The translations under genes were made by a program, and so were the position numbers. Below, piece after piece: positions 11,660-23,635 of a DNA stretch of 64,000 bases (the first letter of the stretch is position 1; each line of letters starts with the position of its first letter). Location of the stretch: contig OZ005649.1 in assembly GCA_963930645.1 (NCBI GenBank), positions 77,801,126 to 77,865,125 on the forward strand, written 5' to 3'. Under the pieces are notes generated by a model, which was not told where the DNA came from, made no database searches, and was given only the letters and a program-made list of their open reading frames with translations. This DNA comes from Salticus scenicus (lineage: Eukaryota > Arthropoda > Arachnida > Araneae > Salticidae).

Positions 11660-12047
11660 ATCATGATATATGAGCAAAAAGTTCATGAGGTAGTGTTTCG
11701 TTTGATTTATTTTTTCCGTTGTTAAAGAAATACGGAAGTATGTTGAAGAAAATAAATTTTAAAAAGTAAAAATAAATGTATTACATTATTTTTTTTTGAA
11801 AAATTGTTATTCTTTTTACATGTATGTTGTATGAATTTAAAGTATGAATATGCTATTATGTATTAGATCAACACACATGGATCTAACACACACATATATT
11901 TGTAGAGTTAACCCTTTCATGAACAAAACGTTTATGAGTAGAGTGTTTCGTTTGATTTACTTTTTTTGTTGTTAAAGAAATACGAAAGTATGTTAAAGAA
12001 AATAAATTTTATAAAGCACGAATAAACGTATTACATAACAATTATTA

Positions 12048-12081
<34 letters not shown>

Positions 12082-12260
12082 GTATATATATATATAAATT
12101 TTTCTCACATGTATGTTGAATGATTTAAAGGTATGAATGTTTTATTACGTATTAGAGCAACATATACAGATGCACACACATACATACAGATATATATATA
12201 TGTATGTGTGTGCATAATGCACTGTATATATATATATATATATATATTTATGTAGTTAAC
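11660..12260 (+). repeat. Tandem duplication of about 250-290 bp with (TA)n
   Basis: The string GTGTTTCGTTTGATTTA occurs at about 11693 and 11943, followed in both copies by GTTGTTAAAGAAATACG, GAAAATAAATTTTA and, further on, ATGTATGTTG near 11820 and 12109. The second copy gained a (TA)n/(TATG)n stretch at 12047-12096. A second (TA)n follows at about 12225-12247. Confidence 0.8.
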
Positions 12261-13195
12261 TCTTTCATGGGTAATTTAATTACCCTCATTTAATATTGAA
12301 ATTCAAGGGACGAGGAAAATTAGAAGAGAATATATAAGGTTAATTTTATTTGTGAAGGATTAGACATGAGGCAGCTTTCTCGTCCAATTTTAAATACTAA
12401 ATATTAATTTATTTTAATGAAGTTTTGTGTGCCGATATGTCTCTGTGTTTTTCTAATGTGAAACAAAAATCTTTTAATTTAAGAAAAATAATTTACACTT
12501 AATTAGGTAAAAATGCAGTGTGACAGAATGACAAAAAAAAAAAAAAAAAAACAGACTTTTATAGTGATTCATCTTCCTTTATCACTCAGTTATTGTATAT
12601 TGAGACACATTTGAAGTTCAGATATTTTAATTTATACAGACAGGACTTTCATCTGATGTATCTCATTAAAAACAGTTTTAAAATTTTATAAATAAATATA
12701 TAAAAAATATTTACTTGCCTGACAGACATGACATGTGTAAAAATTTATAATTATCTTCTGCTTACTTAAATTTAAATTTTCTTTTAAAATTAATAATATA
12801 CAATTTGATATGATTTCTATCACAAAAAAATAAAAGTAATTGAAATAAAACAAACAAGCAAAACAAGAAAAAAAAAGGCCTTTTTTTTTCAATTTCTTAT
12901 GAAATAACCATAAATAAATTTTTCACAATAAGATAAAAACGTAAAATTCTGTTGAAAAATTCGGGGATGAATTCTTGCTTTGGGAATTAAAATTAAGTGG
13001 GAATAATATATCCCACAACCTTTGAAATGATTAAACTAGTTTATACTGTCATACAATGGACAGATGGATATACGAGTGATTTAATAATTGAGTTTGGTTT
13101 AAAAGCAAGAGAAATCGGTTTATGTAACCTGAAAAAAATACTGACGATTTTTCTTTCTTTTCAATCAGTTTATTATTAGTCGCATTCCATTCTTA
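12261..13195. other. AT-rich stretch without a recognised gene
   Basis: Only low-complexity ORFs (12686-12892, 12997-13179). Nothing recognised. Confidence 0.55.
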
Positions 13196-13952
13196 AACTA
13201 GTATATTGTGGCCACCACATGACTTTTTCTATGTTTTCCTATACATATTCATTTAGTAAGAATAATTTATTAAAATTACCTTCCATAATGAATGCAGAAG
13301 ATTTTCATTCTAAAGAAGTAATATAACACTAAATATCCAAAGAAAGTCAATTTTATTCTCTAAATGACACCTCTAAAGATATTGTTTTGTTAAAAAATGA
13401 AAAATATCAAAAACTTTCTTTTAAATTATCACAGATCGATGGTTGAATCATTCGTTTTGAAGGTATTGGCGAGCTCATTTGAAGGAAAATTTGCCCTTCT
13501 CGGTAGGGGACTCGCCCCAGGGAAACGATGCTCATATACAAAAAGATTTTCCCAGTTAAATATCACTAAATAATTCTCTTTAGTTTCATAATGATGTTTT
13601 AAAATAAATTCTCTTTATACACATTTATGCGAAATTTTTTCCTACACCGCCATGTTAAAAATTTAGAAAAAAAAAAACCGACATGGCAACGTCACCTGTT
13701 GCACGATTTTCACCAAAATAGCATTAATTTATGTCAAGGTGCAATTACGTATCAATTTTTATGAAATTCTGTGCAGCAGTTCCTGAAATACAGTTGACAC
13801 AAAATTTTGTCACACACACGCACACAAACAGACATTTCCTAAAAATGGTCAAATCGTGTTCTAGACCTCTCAAAACGCGTAAATCCATCGGAAACCCGAA
13901 GTAGAAAATTTTACGAATCCAATACTTTCTTCTATTGAATGTAGAAGAAAGT
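13196..13952 (+). repeat. Terminal-hairpin repeat element, copy d
   Basis: The head reads CTAGTATATTGTGGCCACC followed by ACATG and the tag-like ACTTTTTCTAT (13222-13232). The tail is a hairpin at 13924-13952: ACTTTCTTCTA, loop TTGAATG, TAGAAGAAAGT (11-bp stem), then AAAAAAAGG. The core before it (13865-13923) has AAAACGCGTA, GGAAACCCGA and GAAAATTTTACGA. A (CA)n stretch lies near 13811. Head and tail define a 757-bp apparently complete copy without coding capacity. Confidence 0.75.
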
Positions 13953-14893
13953 AAAAAAAGGATATACTTTTAACAGTATGATAAACAATTGATTATGAAG
14001 TAAATTATTAAGATTTTCTGTAAAAGTTTTATATCATTACAGGACGTCTAATTTGTTTTTTTTTTTCCTTTCTGGTGGCAGTGAAATTCCAAAAGTAACT
14101 TTACATGAATATTTAATAACGAAAGTTTAATTCAATTGTGTTTGAAAGGGGGGGGGGGGATAAGAAAAGAAAAAACGAAAAATATAGTGCGACCACGTTT
14201 CCTACGACTAGCAGTGAGGCCGAGTCCAACAGTTTAGAGGGATGCAAAATTGGCCGAGAGATAGTTATTTGGCAAACATCCAGTTATTCGGTGTTCCCTT
14301 ATCGCTTGTTTTCTCTCAGTCACCCCTATTTTAACACTGGACTCGTTCAATCCGCACTTGCGCAGAGGCTTCCATGGTCGCAAGAAATGTGGTTAAAGAA
14401 TATCTTAGCAGCAAAATGCAATCGGCTTGTGAATGGCCTCTTATCGATGAACTTGTGAACCGCCGGATACTCGGAATTTCATCGAGAGCGATGAATCTTA
14501 TCGGGAGTTTATCTAAAATGTATCGTCGGGAATAGTTGAATCCGATGATCGGAACCCGATGAATTTTAGAAACTCATCCAATGAAAATCCGATGGAAAGA
14601 TACGATTTCTGTCGAGTTTAACGTGATTTGTCATCGGTTCGATACCTTTTTTTCGGTGAAATACTCCTCATCGAAAACCGATCTTAGATACTGCTCTGAA
14701 CTGTATGTCCATATTAATGCTCGAGCAAATTTCGAGGAGTCAATGGAAGGCCAAGCAAAATACAATCGTGGGGATATTATTAGGGGATGCATTTACAGCA
14801 TTATTATTATTAGTTATTTTATATTTTTCTAAAAATAATATTCACTCAACCATTCATGAAAACGCTATCATTTTTACTGGAACTTTGCCCGTA
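13953..14893. other. Stretch without a recognised gene; CGATG-rich patch
   Basis: A G9-10 run at about 14150. ORFs at 14138-14458 and 14581-14832 have no recognised domain. Between 14478 and 14690 the motif CATCG or its complement CGATG occurs about seven times, including a 7-bp hairpin TTCATCG-AGAG-CGATGAA at 14478-14495. Confidence 0.5.
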
Positions 14894-15239
14894 CACTGTT
14901 AAAAATTTCAACAGAAAACTCTGTGTAATCTATTATCTTAAGTCTTACGTAAAATTACAGAGAAAAATAAACGGAGATGTTAAAAAACTTATTTTATACA
15001 TTCATTTTAATAACTAATATTAAATTAATTAATTATTGGTGATAATATATATCGGACTTGGAATGCTTTTTCTAAAGTAGAAACAGTCATTTTTAATTTT
15101 AATTAAATAATAAAATTACGTAAAAATACAGAATAAAGATTGAGAATCTCGATTATTCACTTTTAACTAAGAATTACTGTAAATTTACAGAGACTCTGGA
15201 TAAATATTTACATTAAATTTACAGAAATTTTTAAAGGTA
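14894..15239. mobile_element. Possible MITE with CACTGTTAAAAATTTC terminus
   Basis: TA then CACTGTTAAAAATTTC on the left; the right end read in reverse complement is TA then TACCTTTAAAAATTTC, an imperfect match. Inside, GTAAAATTACAG-type palindromic motifs recur about four times. Boundaries are approximate and the element is degenerate. It resembles the better-preserved element at 25010-25191. Confidence 0.42.
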
Positions 15240-15667
15240 TAATGTTAGGAATGAGTTTCATGATATATGCCGGATGAATGATTTTCAGTTCTTATTATGC
15301 ACGAAGTAGTTTATTTTTCGAATAAAATCATGTTTTAGATATTTTTACTCGCCAGAAAAAAATGGGTCGTTTAATTTTGAAACTTTTGCCTACGCGTTTG
15401 TTTATAGCGCTTTAGCTTCTCAAAGTATGGATTTTTTTCTTTCTTTTTAGTGGTACTTAATCGTAATGGCTTTTATCTATGTATCATAAAAATCTGTTTG
15501 ACAGATTTTTAAATTAATTAAAATGGGATTTTTCAAATTTAATTTCTTTTGTTTTTTTAATAATTTTGTAGCTGACGAGTTTCCAACTGATCTGAGAACG
15601 ATAAAGCTGCCAAACTTTTAGCTAATTTTAAACGATTACTTGCTTTGTGAAATGGAGTATAAATTTA
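15240..15667. other. AT-rich stretch, nothing recognised
   Basis: No repeat or reading frame that I can support. Confidence 0.55.
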
Positions 15668-16480
15668 ACTTCATTACCCGACTACCGTAAGTAATGGAAG
15701 TACTGTATTCATTCAAAATTTTTGATCTCGAATTTTTATCTGATTTAAATGTTTTAAAGTCTCCTAAGTCCAAAAAATTGGTTTTTTGGCAGCTGGTTAA
15801 TGTGTATGTAGGTGGAGAATATTCCGACTATCGTATCTCTAAAACAAATAAAGACAGAACAATGAAACTTCTGAATTAAGACAGGTCTAGTGTACAACTT
15901 TTGGCAAAATTCGATTTTTCCAACTTTCGGCAAAAATTCGAAAACTGTAAGTGGAACATTGAAAACTAGAAATGGGACCGTAAGTCCGTATCTAAAAAAC
16001 ATCTCTAATTGATCTTTTCCAAAGTTGGTATATAAACACCTTTTTAGATGTCCTTTAGTACGTAGAAGTTGGTTAGTTCAGGAAAACTGATAGAGTCTTA
16101 TATAAACAGACCGATTTTAGGTATTATAAGTGCGTTCCTTTAAAACGTCTCTACAGATTTCCTTCAAACTCGCTATATTAATTCACTTACAGATTTGTAC
16201 CTTTTCGTATGTAATTGCCACTTTCCGGTGAAGAGATGAGTTTGCCATATTTTGATGCAATTCTGCAGTGGGCCGAAAGTCGGTATCTCAAAAACCACTT
16301 TAACGATTTTCTTCGAATTTGCTGTGCAAGCCCCTTTTTAGATGTCCTTTAGCATATATTACTTGATTACTACAGGGAAATTGACAGATGTTCTGATTAA
16401 GTAGGTCAGTTATAGATCTCGGAAATGGGTGTTTCAAAAAACGGCTCTAACAATTTCTTGTGATTTTTTTTATGCAAAAC
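15668..16480 (-). repeat. Terminal-hairpin repeat element, copy e (reverse orientation)
   Basis: Reverse-orientation relative of copy a: the degenerate hairpin 15668-15701 (ACTTC-ATTAC / GTAATGGAAGT), then a core resembling 738-792, then the 'acggactt' type repeats seen at 1-340. Shared phrases include CCAAAAAATTGGTTTTTTGG and CCTTTTTAGATGTCCTTTAG. The far end is not clear, so its boundary is approximate. ORFs 15694-15879 and 15754-16002 are repeat artefacts. Confidence 0.62.
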
Positions 16481-18537
16481 TCTCTTTACCATTTCTTCGA
16501 GACTTACGAATAAGTTTGCTCTTACTGTAAATACTATTAGGTGTCCAGTTTGTTAAATCAATTTGTGAAGTCTCCGTTCCGACTTCTACTTAGTTCATGG
16601 TTCTCAACTTTGTGTAGAATACAATGAGACTTATGTTAAAGAAACATCTATCTTTATTTTAACTTTAAAGTGAAGAGGGGCGTAGGAATATGAATTAACT
16701 CACTAATGAACTTAAACTAAGTAATTAAAACTATTATAAAAAATAGCTCACCACTTGCAGTTTGCAATATTACTAGTCGAAATGGCCGAAGACTTTTTCA
16801 GAGAGCGAAGAAAAACACTTCATATCACCAGCAATAACATATCCAGCAACACACAATACTTCTATCTCCAACAACACAACTATCTACACACAATACTTCT
16901 ATCTCCAATAACACAGCTATCAACACACCCCCGCATCTCAGTGTTCCATTAATTGCTCTATTTAAAGTCCTCAAAAATACAAAATACGATTCACTTCAAA
17001 TTACCAAACTACTTCTTTAAAGACTATCCGCATTCAATTTTTAAACATTTTTCACAATCTATGTAGATCCTGTTTTCAATTTATCCAACTAACTATCCAA
17101 TAACTAGACACTCCATGCTAACCCCAAATTCACCTCTGCTCGACACTTTCAACTAGTAACAGTCTCACCCACAACATCGTAAAAATATGCTGGATCCAGC
17201 TAGAAACTTTCCTAATTTCAACCAAACATTCTATCCCAACTCGACGCTATCACTTTACACTACTTTCAATACTAAATTCCCTTGGCGACCTTTAATTCTT
17301 AAACTCGACGCCTCTTCTACCTTACAAATTTTAAGTCTTTTGACTACACTATTTTTAATTAGAGTGTATAATATGTATAGTAGTGAGTAATGGAATTCGC
17401 GTGGTTGTTATGCAGCGGTCTTTTTTAATTGCAATTATTAAACTGATTTTAACAAAAATGAAAAATTGCGTATAAATAGTAATTATGAGTTGAGAATTCA
17501 AAAAATTTTGAATTCGGTTGAAAAATGTTTTCTAGAAATATAATATTTAATTAAAATCAAGATCGGTTTTGTCAAATTTAATCGCAATAGTTCTTATCTA
17601 TATTTTATGTTATTCAGATAATTCGACATTTTCTTTTCTTTCTAAGGCTTTCTAATTGTTATATCTATTATTGTATTCACGTTCTTTGCTTGAAAGCACG
17701 TCCATTGTTTGCTTAAACTCACTGACAGATTATTTAAGAATGGACAATATCCGTTTTCTTGGTTTCGAGGCTAAATCATACCCAACATGTGACTTCTGAT
17801 TCTCGATTTCCCTATAAATTTCCCTCTAGATACAAATGTTTCCCTACACAATGCAAAAATTTCCCCATAAAGCATAGTGTAAACATTATAATCCTGAATT
17901 TTTCCCTGTAATAGTCACGTGTCAGAGGTTTATTACGTAACGCGATAAAGTCCATTGATTATTCTGGGACAATATAAAAAAGTATTTTGATAATGAGTAT
18001 AGTTCAACTGAATATGACAGTGATGAAGTTTTTAATTTTATAATCTTATTCAAATAAATTTAATAAAAATAGCAAAAATTTTATGCTTAAATAACAGTTC
18101 ATAACGTACTAAAAACAGGTGCTAATTGACATAAAAATTCTGTAAGTGCTTATTAACTATTAAAATTATAAAGATTTATTTTTTGCATATACACTGTTCA
18201 TCTCAATGATGATATTCAAAAACTGATCACATCTCTTTTATTATTATTGTTCTTAAAATTATTATCTTTATTACATTCATTCAAATTGTAATGACGGGAA
18301 AGAAGTCCCATTTACAATTAATACATGATAAAAATTTGTTTAATTTAACTAACATCATTATTAAAACATGTTTGAAACTTTGCTTTGCGATGAAAAAGCT
18401 ATTCCTAATTATTTGGAATCTCTTTTTCAATGCTAGTTAAATATTGGCTTTGAAAAAGATGTGCTTCATAATAAAGCAAATTTGTTTTTTGTTAAAAAGA
18501 AAAAAAAAAAAAAAAAGTATACTCTTTATCAGAAAGT

Positions 18538-18569
<32 letters not shown>

Positions 18570-19057
18570 ATATAAAATTTACTTAATGGATTTTTATTTA
18601 ACCATTATTAACTATCTATAAAATACGAAATACAGATCATCCAATTAACTCTCTTAATAGAGGAATTCCATTAATGGTTTTTGTTTAGCATACTTCAATA
18701 CTAATTACCAAAGAATGCAACATATTTGGAGAAAATGCCTGCTCTAAACAATTAATTTAGATTCATAAAGCAGGTAATTATGGCTTCCTAATGGATAAAA
18801 AACTTTTCCCTCATTTAAACACCTTTCATTTAAGCAAATATCCATTAAAGCATAATTATAAGTTTGTTCTTTCCCTACTTATTTAATAGCTTGTCTGATA
18901 AAATTTAACGAAAATGTAATTTAATCAGTCATAATGCACAGGTATTTTGTGACTGCGAAAAAAAAAAAAAATTAAGGGAAATAAATATGCGATGACTGTC
19001 ATTAACAGAGAAAATTGCAATGCGGATTTTTTTTCAAAATAAATCTTTTGTCTCTGG

Positions 19058-19089
<32 letters not shown>

Positions 19090-19597
19090 ATGAGAAAATT
19101 TATATTTCCAGTAAAATATTTGTTTTTATGTATTTAAAAATAAACGTTGCGTAAAATATTATTGTTAAAAAAACAAAAAATATTTTTAAAATAACTGCCT
19201 TTTTATATATAACTAAGTCAGCCTCCGCCTTCTTGACGGTCGATATTTCCAGATTTGCTACTTGCATATTATCACGACAAGCCATATTTTACAAATTGAA
19301 AACAGTGGCCAATCGTCGTGATAAATAGCCTGTGATAAAAAAAAAAAAAGATTATTTAAAGTTTGATTGTTTTTTTATTGAAATAACAGAATCCGAGTAA
19401 TGAAATGAAATTTAATTATTTATGAAAATAAACTTCAGCGCAAAAATTCATTAAAATATCATTGCTAGTTTATTTGTCGACGGGATAATAGTACCTAAAT
19501 GTCGCAAATTTATCATTTTTTCTCTCATGCCAATTCAAATTGTTTATTATCGAGTTACATGAAACCTTTCTCGATAATAATTACAGTTTCTTTTATA
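16481..19597. other. Long AT-rich stretch without a recognised gene
   Basis: A short tandem duplication of CACAATACTTCTATCTCCAA lies at about 16850-16910. A-runs of 20 or more occur near 18498, 18541 and 19061. ORFs 16755-16952, 17187-17390 and 19100-19285 have no recognisable domain. Confidence 0.5.
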
Positions 19598-20401
19598 CTA
19601 GCTGGCTTTGCCCGCGTTGCTGGTCACTATATTTAAATGAATGTTTTTATAATAATAGGTCCCATTTTTTTTTTTAAATTCCTATATTTAAAATTAAGCC
19701 TCAAAAATCTGAACAATTATCGTTTGTTACAAAGGAATTATCTCAAAAAATCATTCATTTGTAAAGCATAACTGTCGAACGGCAACATTTTTAAAAAAGA
19801 AAATTTATTGTTCAAAAGAAAAGAACTCGTATTTATTATTTAGACGAATGAAATATTTATGTGTAACGAGGAATAGCATCCTCTTATCTCTACATATCAT
19901 GGCGAAATATTGCTGTTTCATTCATTCATCTATCGACGTCGAGTCCAAATCGCCGAAACTAACAATATGCCGTTTGGACGGTTGATTCTTTTCATGACGT
20001 ATGGGTTCAATATAAATGGACTTAACGAAATCCAACCCTTAAAAGGGGTTGAAAGGGGAAGTCGAAGTTTTTTCACCGTATTTCTTCAGTGGTTTCCTAT
20101 AGAAGCTTCAAGTTTAGCAAAATATCTCTTCTTAAAATCTAATTAAGGTAAAAGATAAGAATATTCTGTTGAGAGAAATTAAGTCTTTAAAGGGGGACAG
20201 GGAGGGGATGTCTAACAGTTCTATCGCCTGTGAAAAATCCCAGTGGATTTTAATAAAAGATTTAAATTTAACAAAACGATTCTTTTTAGGCCCCAATTAA
20301 AGTAAAAAATTAGAATCTTCAGAAAATGAACTCTTAAGGGTGTGAAAAGAGTTAAAACTCAAATAAACTACTACGTCAGAAACGCCAAAAGAAAATTTTT
20401 T

Positions 20402-20456
20402 GCGATGCATACAGCTGTTTCGGTAGCCTTAAGCGTACCGTCTTCAGTGCAAAAAA
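20402..20456 (-). ncRNA. Hammerhead-ribozyme-like fold in the Penelope 3' region
   Basis: Read on the minus strand: TGCA (stem I) - CTGAAGA (core) - C - GGTA...TACC (stem II) - GAA (core) - ACA-GC-TGT (very short stem III) - A (cleavage position after GUA) - TGCA (stem I). The order and core bases match a type I hammerhead, except for one extra C between the CUGANGA box and stem II. Hammerhead motifs with tiny stem III are known in Penelope elements (from memory). Activity is not shown by sequence. Confidence 0.55.
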
Positions 20457-20583
20457 GAAGTCTGAACCTGGAGAAGTGCTCGTATATATAGGAGAGGGTC
20501 CAAATTTAGTTCAACCAATAGGATTACGGGAAAGGTGGAGTGTATGGCCAATAGGAATTTAGGAATGTTAGCTGTGTAAAAAG

Positions 20584-21130
20584 TTAAGAAAATGTGGACT
20601 GAATGTAAAATTTCCAACAATCAGACAAATAGGGAACAGCGAAATCACAATTTACAAGGTTTTTAAAATGTTTATAAATATGAAAAGCTTCAAAGAAATC
20701 GAGTTCATGAATGGATTTAGGTCTGCAATTTTTTTTAGCAGAATTAAATTTAAAATTATGATTTTCCTCCCAGCAATGTTTAGAAATAGCCGATTTATTG
20801 CTTTCTTGTTTGCGGACGCAATTCATATGTTCTTTTAGACGAAATTTAAGACTGCGTTTAGTTTGGCCAATATATGATAAATCACACTGACAGGAAATAC
20901 TATAAATGCCCCAAGAATTATGCATATCAATGTGATCTTTTAAGTGAGAAAAGGTGAGCTTATTGGAAGGCGAAAATATTATTTTAAAAATCATATTGTT
21001 TGAGAATTTTAGCTATGGTTTGACTAGATTTAGGAAAATAGGGTAAAACAATACTGATATTAGAAGAGACTGATTTAGTAGACGAAATACGAGGGAGCTG
21101 TAATTTTTGGATGGCTTTGTCTATAATGGA
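20584..21130 (-). pseudogene. Penelope GIY-YIG endonuclease domain, 5'-truncated and frameshifted
   Basis: Penelope-like elements encode a reverse transcriptase fused to a GIY-YIG endonuclease that nicks target DNA. The open part (20584-20994, 136 codons) shows GIY at residues 29-31, YIG at 41-43, the conserved Arg/His in FRLKEH (52-56), and a glutamate in LDFFEAFHIYK (102) at the usual catalytic position. Cysteines C35 and C37 fit the CxC variant seen in these elements. Upstream to about 21130 the similarity continues in another frame (VLPYFPKSS, AKILKQYD), typical of the linker before GIY-YIG; the two frames join at a one-base slip near 20987, so the ATG at 20994 is not a true start. The reverse transcriptase is missing. 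Confidence 0.85.
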
Positions 21131-21538
21131 AGTTTCTGACGTAGTAGTTTATTTGAGTTTTAATACAACGCCAAATCTCCTGTTATTATATGAAAAGAGT
21201 TGTCTAGTATTTCTACCCGTTTTTCGCATGCGGAAAGTCGCAGTGGTTTCCTAGGTTGAAATTTAGAAAAATCTTACGTCATAATTAAAGCAAAATATGA
21301 GAATCTTCCGAAATTTAACACTTGACGTAACAACACGGGAGTGTCTAGCATTTTTACCCGTTCTTCACACATGAAAAATTGCAGTGGTTTCCAATAAAAA
21401 TTTTCAACAGATTTTAAGAAAGTTTAGTCTTCATCGGAACTCAGAATAAACAAACTCTGTCAACAGATCAAATTAATTAGCTTTGCTTTTAATTTTTCTT
21501 TTTAATTTTTCCCCATGCGAAAAACGGACAAAACTGCT

Positions 21539-23440
21539 AGTTGTATTATATTTTGAAGTAAGAATTAATATTTCTTACTCTTATTCTATCACTAGTAAAC
21601 AGAGGCTCCACACAATCATAGTAAATCGTAGCTGTTTTCTCTATTAAAATGCACTTTGCCGCCGAATGACTTCTAAGAAATGACGTCATTTTCAAGACGG
21701 TAGTACTTAAGGATCCTATATATACGAGCTGGCACATCAGGCATTTTGTTGCTTTAGGGTTGCCACGTGTACCCAGCGCGTTTCATTGATAAATAAACAG
21801 CAGTCATTACTTTTATCGTCTTGTGTAAATTTAGAGTTCTCCTTTGATTATATTTCATAGTTTTAGCTAAATAAAGTACGATATGAGATTTGTTTAACGA
21901 TAAACTGCTATAATCACTCAAGAAAAGAACATAAAGTGTTCAGATTTCTATAAGATAATTTGAGAAGAATAAAACAACATTACGTATATTTACTTATATT
22001 TTCCTTTGTATTTCTGATGTGTTAATGTAAAAATACAGAAAAATGTGTTATTTAATCTTATTATTTATATTAATATTGATAAATCGATTTAAGAAGACCT
22101 TTTATTACTGTGTTTTGGTGACATTTTGTATAAGAAACAGAAACAGCCCTAATAACACATCGTATTTCCAATACATACACAGGATATCCTGATAATGCAA
22201 TGAGAAAAAAAATGTGTTGCTAGGAATATTATTGTTGCTAATTGCTTTTGTTGACCAAATAGTAGTTTCAGATCAAGATTTCTTAAAATCACAAGAAAGC
22301 AATAAGGACGCCCAGCGGGAATGCTGCCCTCTTCTGAGGCAAAAAAATGGTGGCGATGCGTCGGCCTATATATTTTACTTAAGGGGCTCTAGTAATACTT
22401 CATTCGGGAGGTTTTATTGAAATTGACGTCATTCTAACGTGTTTCAGAATTTTTTTGTATAATTATATTTGTTATATTAAGGCACTAAGTCATTTTGTCG
22501 TATTCAAGAACGTGGCCATGTGTCCATTACTGGTTTTCCCCTAAAAAATCTAATGACCCAGTTGTTATTACTGTCAATGGGGTAACCTATAGTACTACCG
22601 CACTGGGCACCCATAAAAATGTTATGCATTTCATTACAAAATCAAAACTTTATCATGTAAATAAATTGTTTATTATGAAAGCAGTAATTTTATTATGAAA
22701 GCAGTAAATGCAAAAAAAAAAAAAAAAAAAAAAAGCTCGAAATAAGCAGACGAAAAAACAAACAGATTTCTGCTTACCTTTTTAAAAATAACAAGAAATA
22801 GTAAAAAAAAAAAAAAAAAAAAAAATCACAGTCTTCGAGTAAAGCCAATCCAATTTTAGAACTGATAGCTTAAAATCTTCAGAATTTAAGATTATGATGT
22901 TTCGAACAAACAGAGTAGACTGAAAGTCTTCGATTTTTACATTATTTAACAAAAGTAAAGTCGCCCTGTAACGCCTTGACAAGTGTTGCAATTTCCTGAG
23001 TAATGTTGAAAGAGCAATCCATGGGTTGAACTTCACCACGGTGGCGCCTACAACTTAGCAAATGCGAGATCAACGGATCTCCACCTTCTAAAAGACCATT
23101 GGAGATTTAAAGGACAGTTTCCCCCCCTCCAAAACCGAGTTTATTTGTGAAGGGAAGAGAAGACAGACAGAAGGAATTATTTTTGTGTGCGAGTTGAGGC
23201 TCGAATCTTCTCTCTCTCTCTCTCTCTCTTTTTTTTAATCAGAACTTTGCCTTGTAACGGCACACTCTAACATGTATTTTACATAATATCTAACTAGATA
23301 AGAACTTTTTCACTGGTTACGAATTTACTGTAGGACCCATTTATCCTAGATTAATTGTATTTAAAGTAAATAATAGTATTTAAGGCTGTGATATCCTCCA
23401 TTAGACGCTACCTCATCTTCAATTCCTGACGGAGACGTTA
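21539..23440. other. Stretch without a supported gene
   Basis: A reading frame at 22214-22420 begins with a hydrophobic segment (LLGILLLLIAFV) and contains ECCPLL, but it has no ATG (a GTG at the start, with an in-frame-incompatible ATG two bases upstream) and no homology that I recognise. A-runs near 22711 and 22803, and a (CT)n at about 23211-23229. Confidence 0.45.
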
Positions 23441-23635
23441 CAAGATAATAATAGAAGACGGTTTTAACACCAGATTTAAATGAGAGGTGAACCTAATACA
23501 CATCACAAAAAGCTTTTCCTTAAAATCTTCATAGTTCAAGATAATTATAGTAGAGGGTTTTAACACCAGATTTAAATGCTAGGCGAACCTATGCACACCA
23601 TAAAAAGCTTAGTTTTAGAGTTTAAATTTGAATGT
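23441..23635 (+). repeat. Tandem duplication, period about 96 bp
   Basis: CAAGATAATAATAGAAGACGG at 23441 and CAAGATAATTATAGTAGAGG at 23537 each continue with TTTTAACACCAGATTTAAATG, GGNGAACCTA and AAAAAGCTT. Confidence 0.78.

Larger units (their letters stand above)
20351..21164 (-). mobile_element. 5'-truncated Penelope-like retroelement with 33-bp inverted ends
   Basis: The segment is bounded by an inverted repeat: 20351-20383 (GTTAAAACTCAAATAAAC...) and 21132-21164, identical apart from one end base. Inside is the C-terminal part of a Penelope polyprotein with its GIY-YIG endonuclease, followed on the minus strand by a hammerhead-like fold (20402-20456). Inverted terminal segments of about 34 bp are known for Penelope elements (from memory). 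The reverse transcriptase domain is absent, so the copy cannot move by itself. Confidence 0.78.
19598..21538 (-). mobile_element. Helitron-like non-autonomous repeat, interrupted by a Penelope element
   Basis: The left edge reads A|CTAGCTGGCTTTGCCCGC; in reverse orientation this ends in CTAG followed by T, as rolling-circle Helitrons do. The body has degenerate repeats marked by CAGTGGTTTCC or close variants near 20089, 20243, 21241 and 21379. If the 814-bp Penelope insertion is removed the spacing stays at roughly 140-185 bp, so the insertion is the younger event. No Rep/helicase coding sequence is present. The other end (near 21538, CTGCTAGTTG) is uncertain. Confidence 0.4.

Noticed and set aside
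14138..14458. 106-codon ORF after a G-run
   Set aside because: No recognisable domain and no codon-use or homology support.
22214..22420. Frame with a signal-peptide-like start (LLGILLLLIAFV) and ECCPLL, perhaps a small secreted protein
   Set aside because: There is no ATG (a GTG is needed), no recognisable cysteine framework or family, and no supported splice sites.
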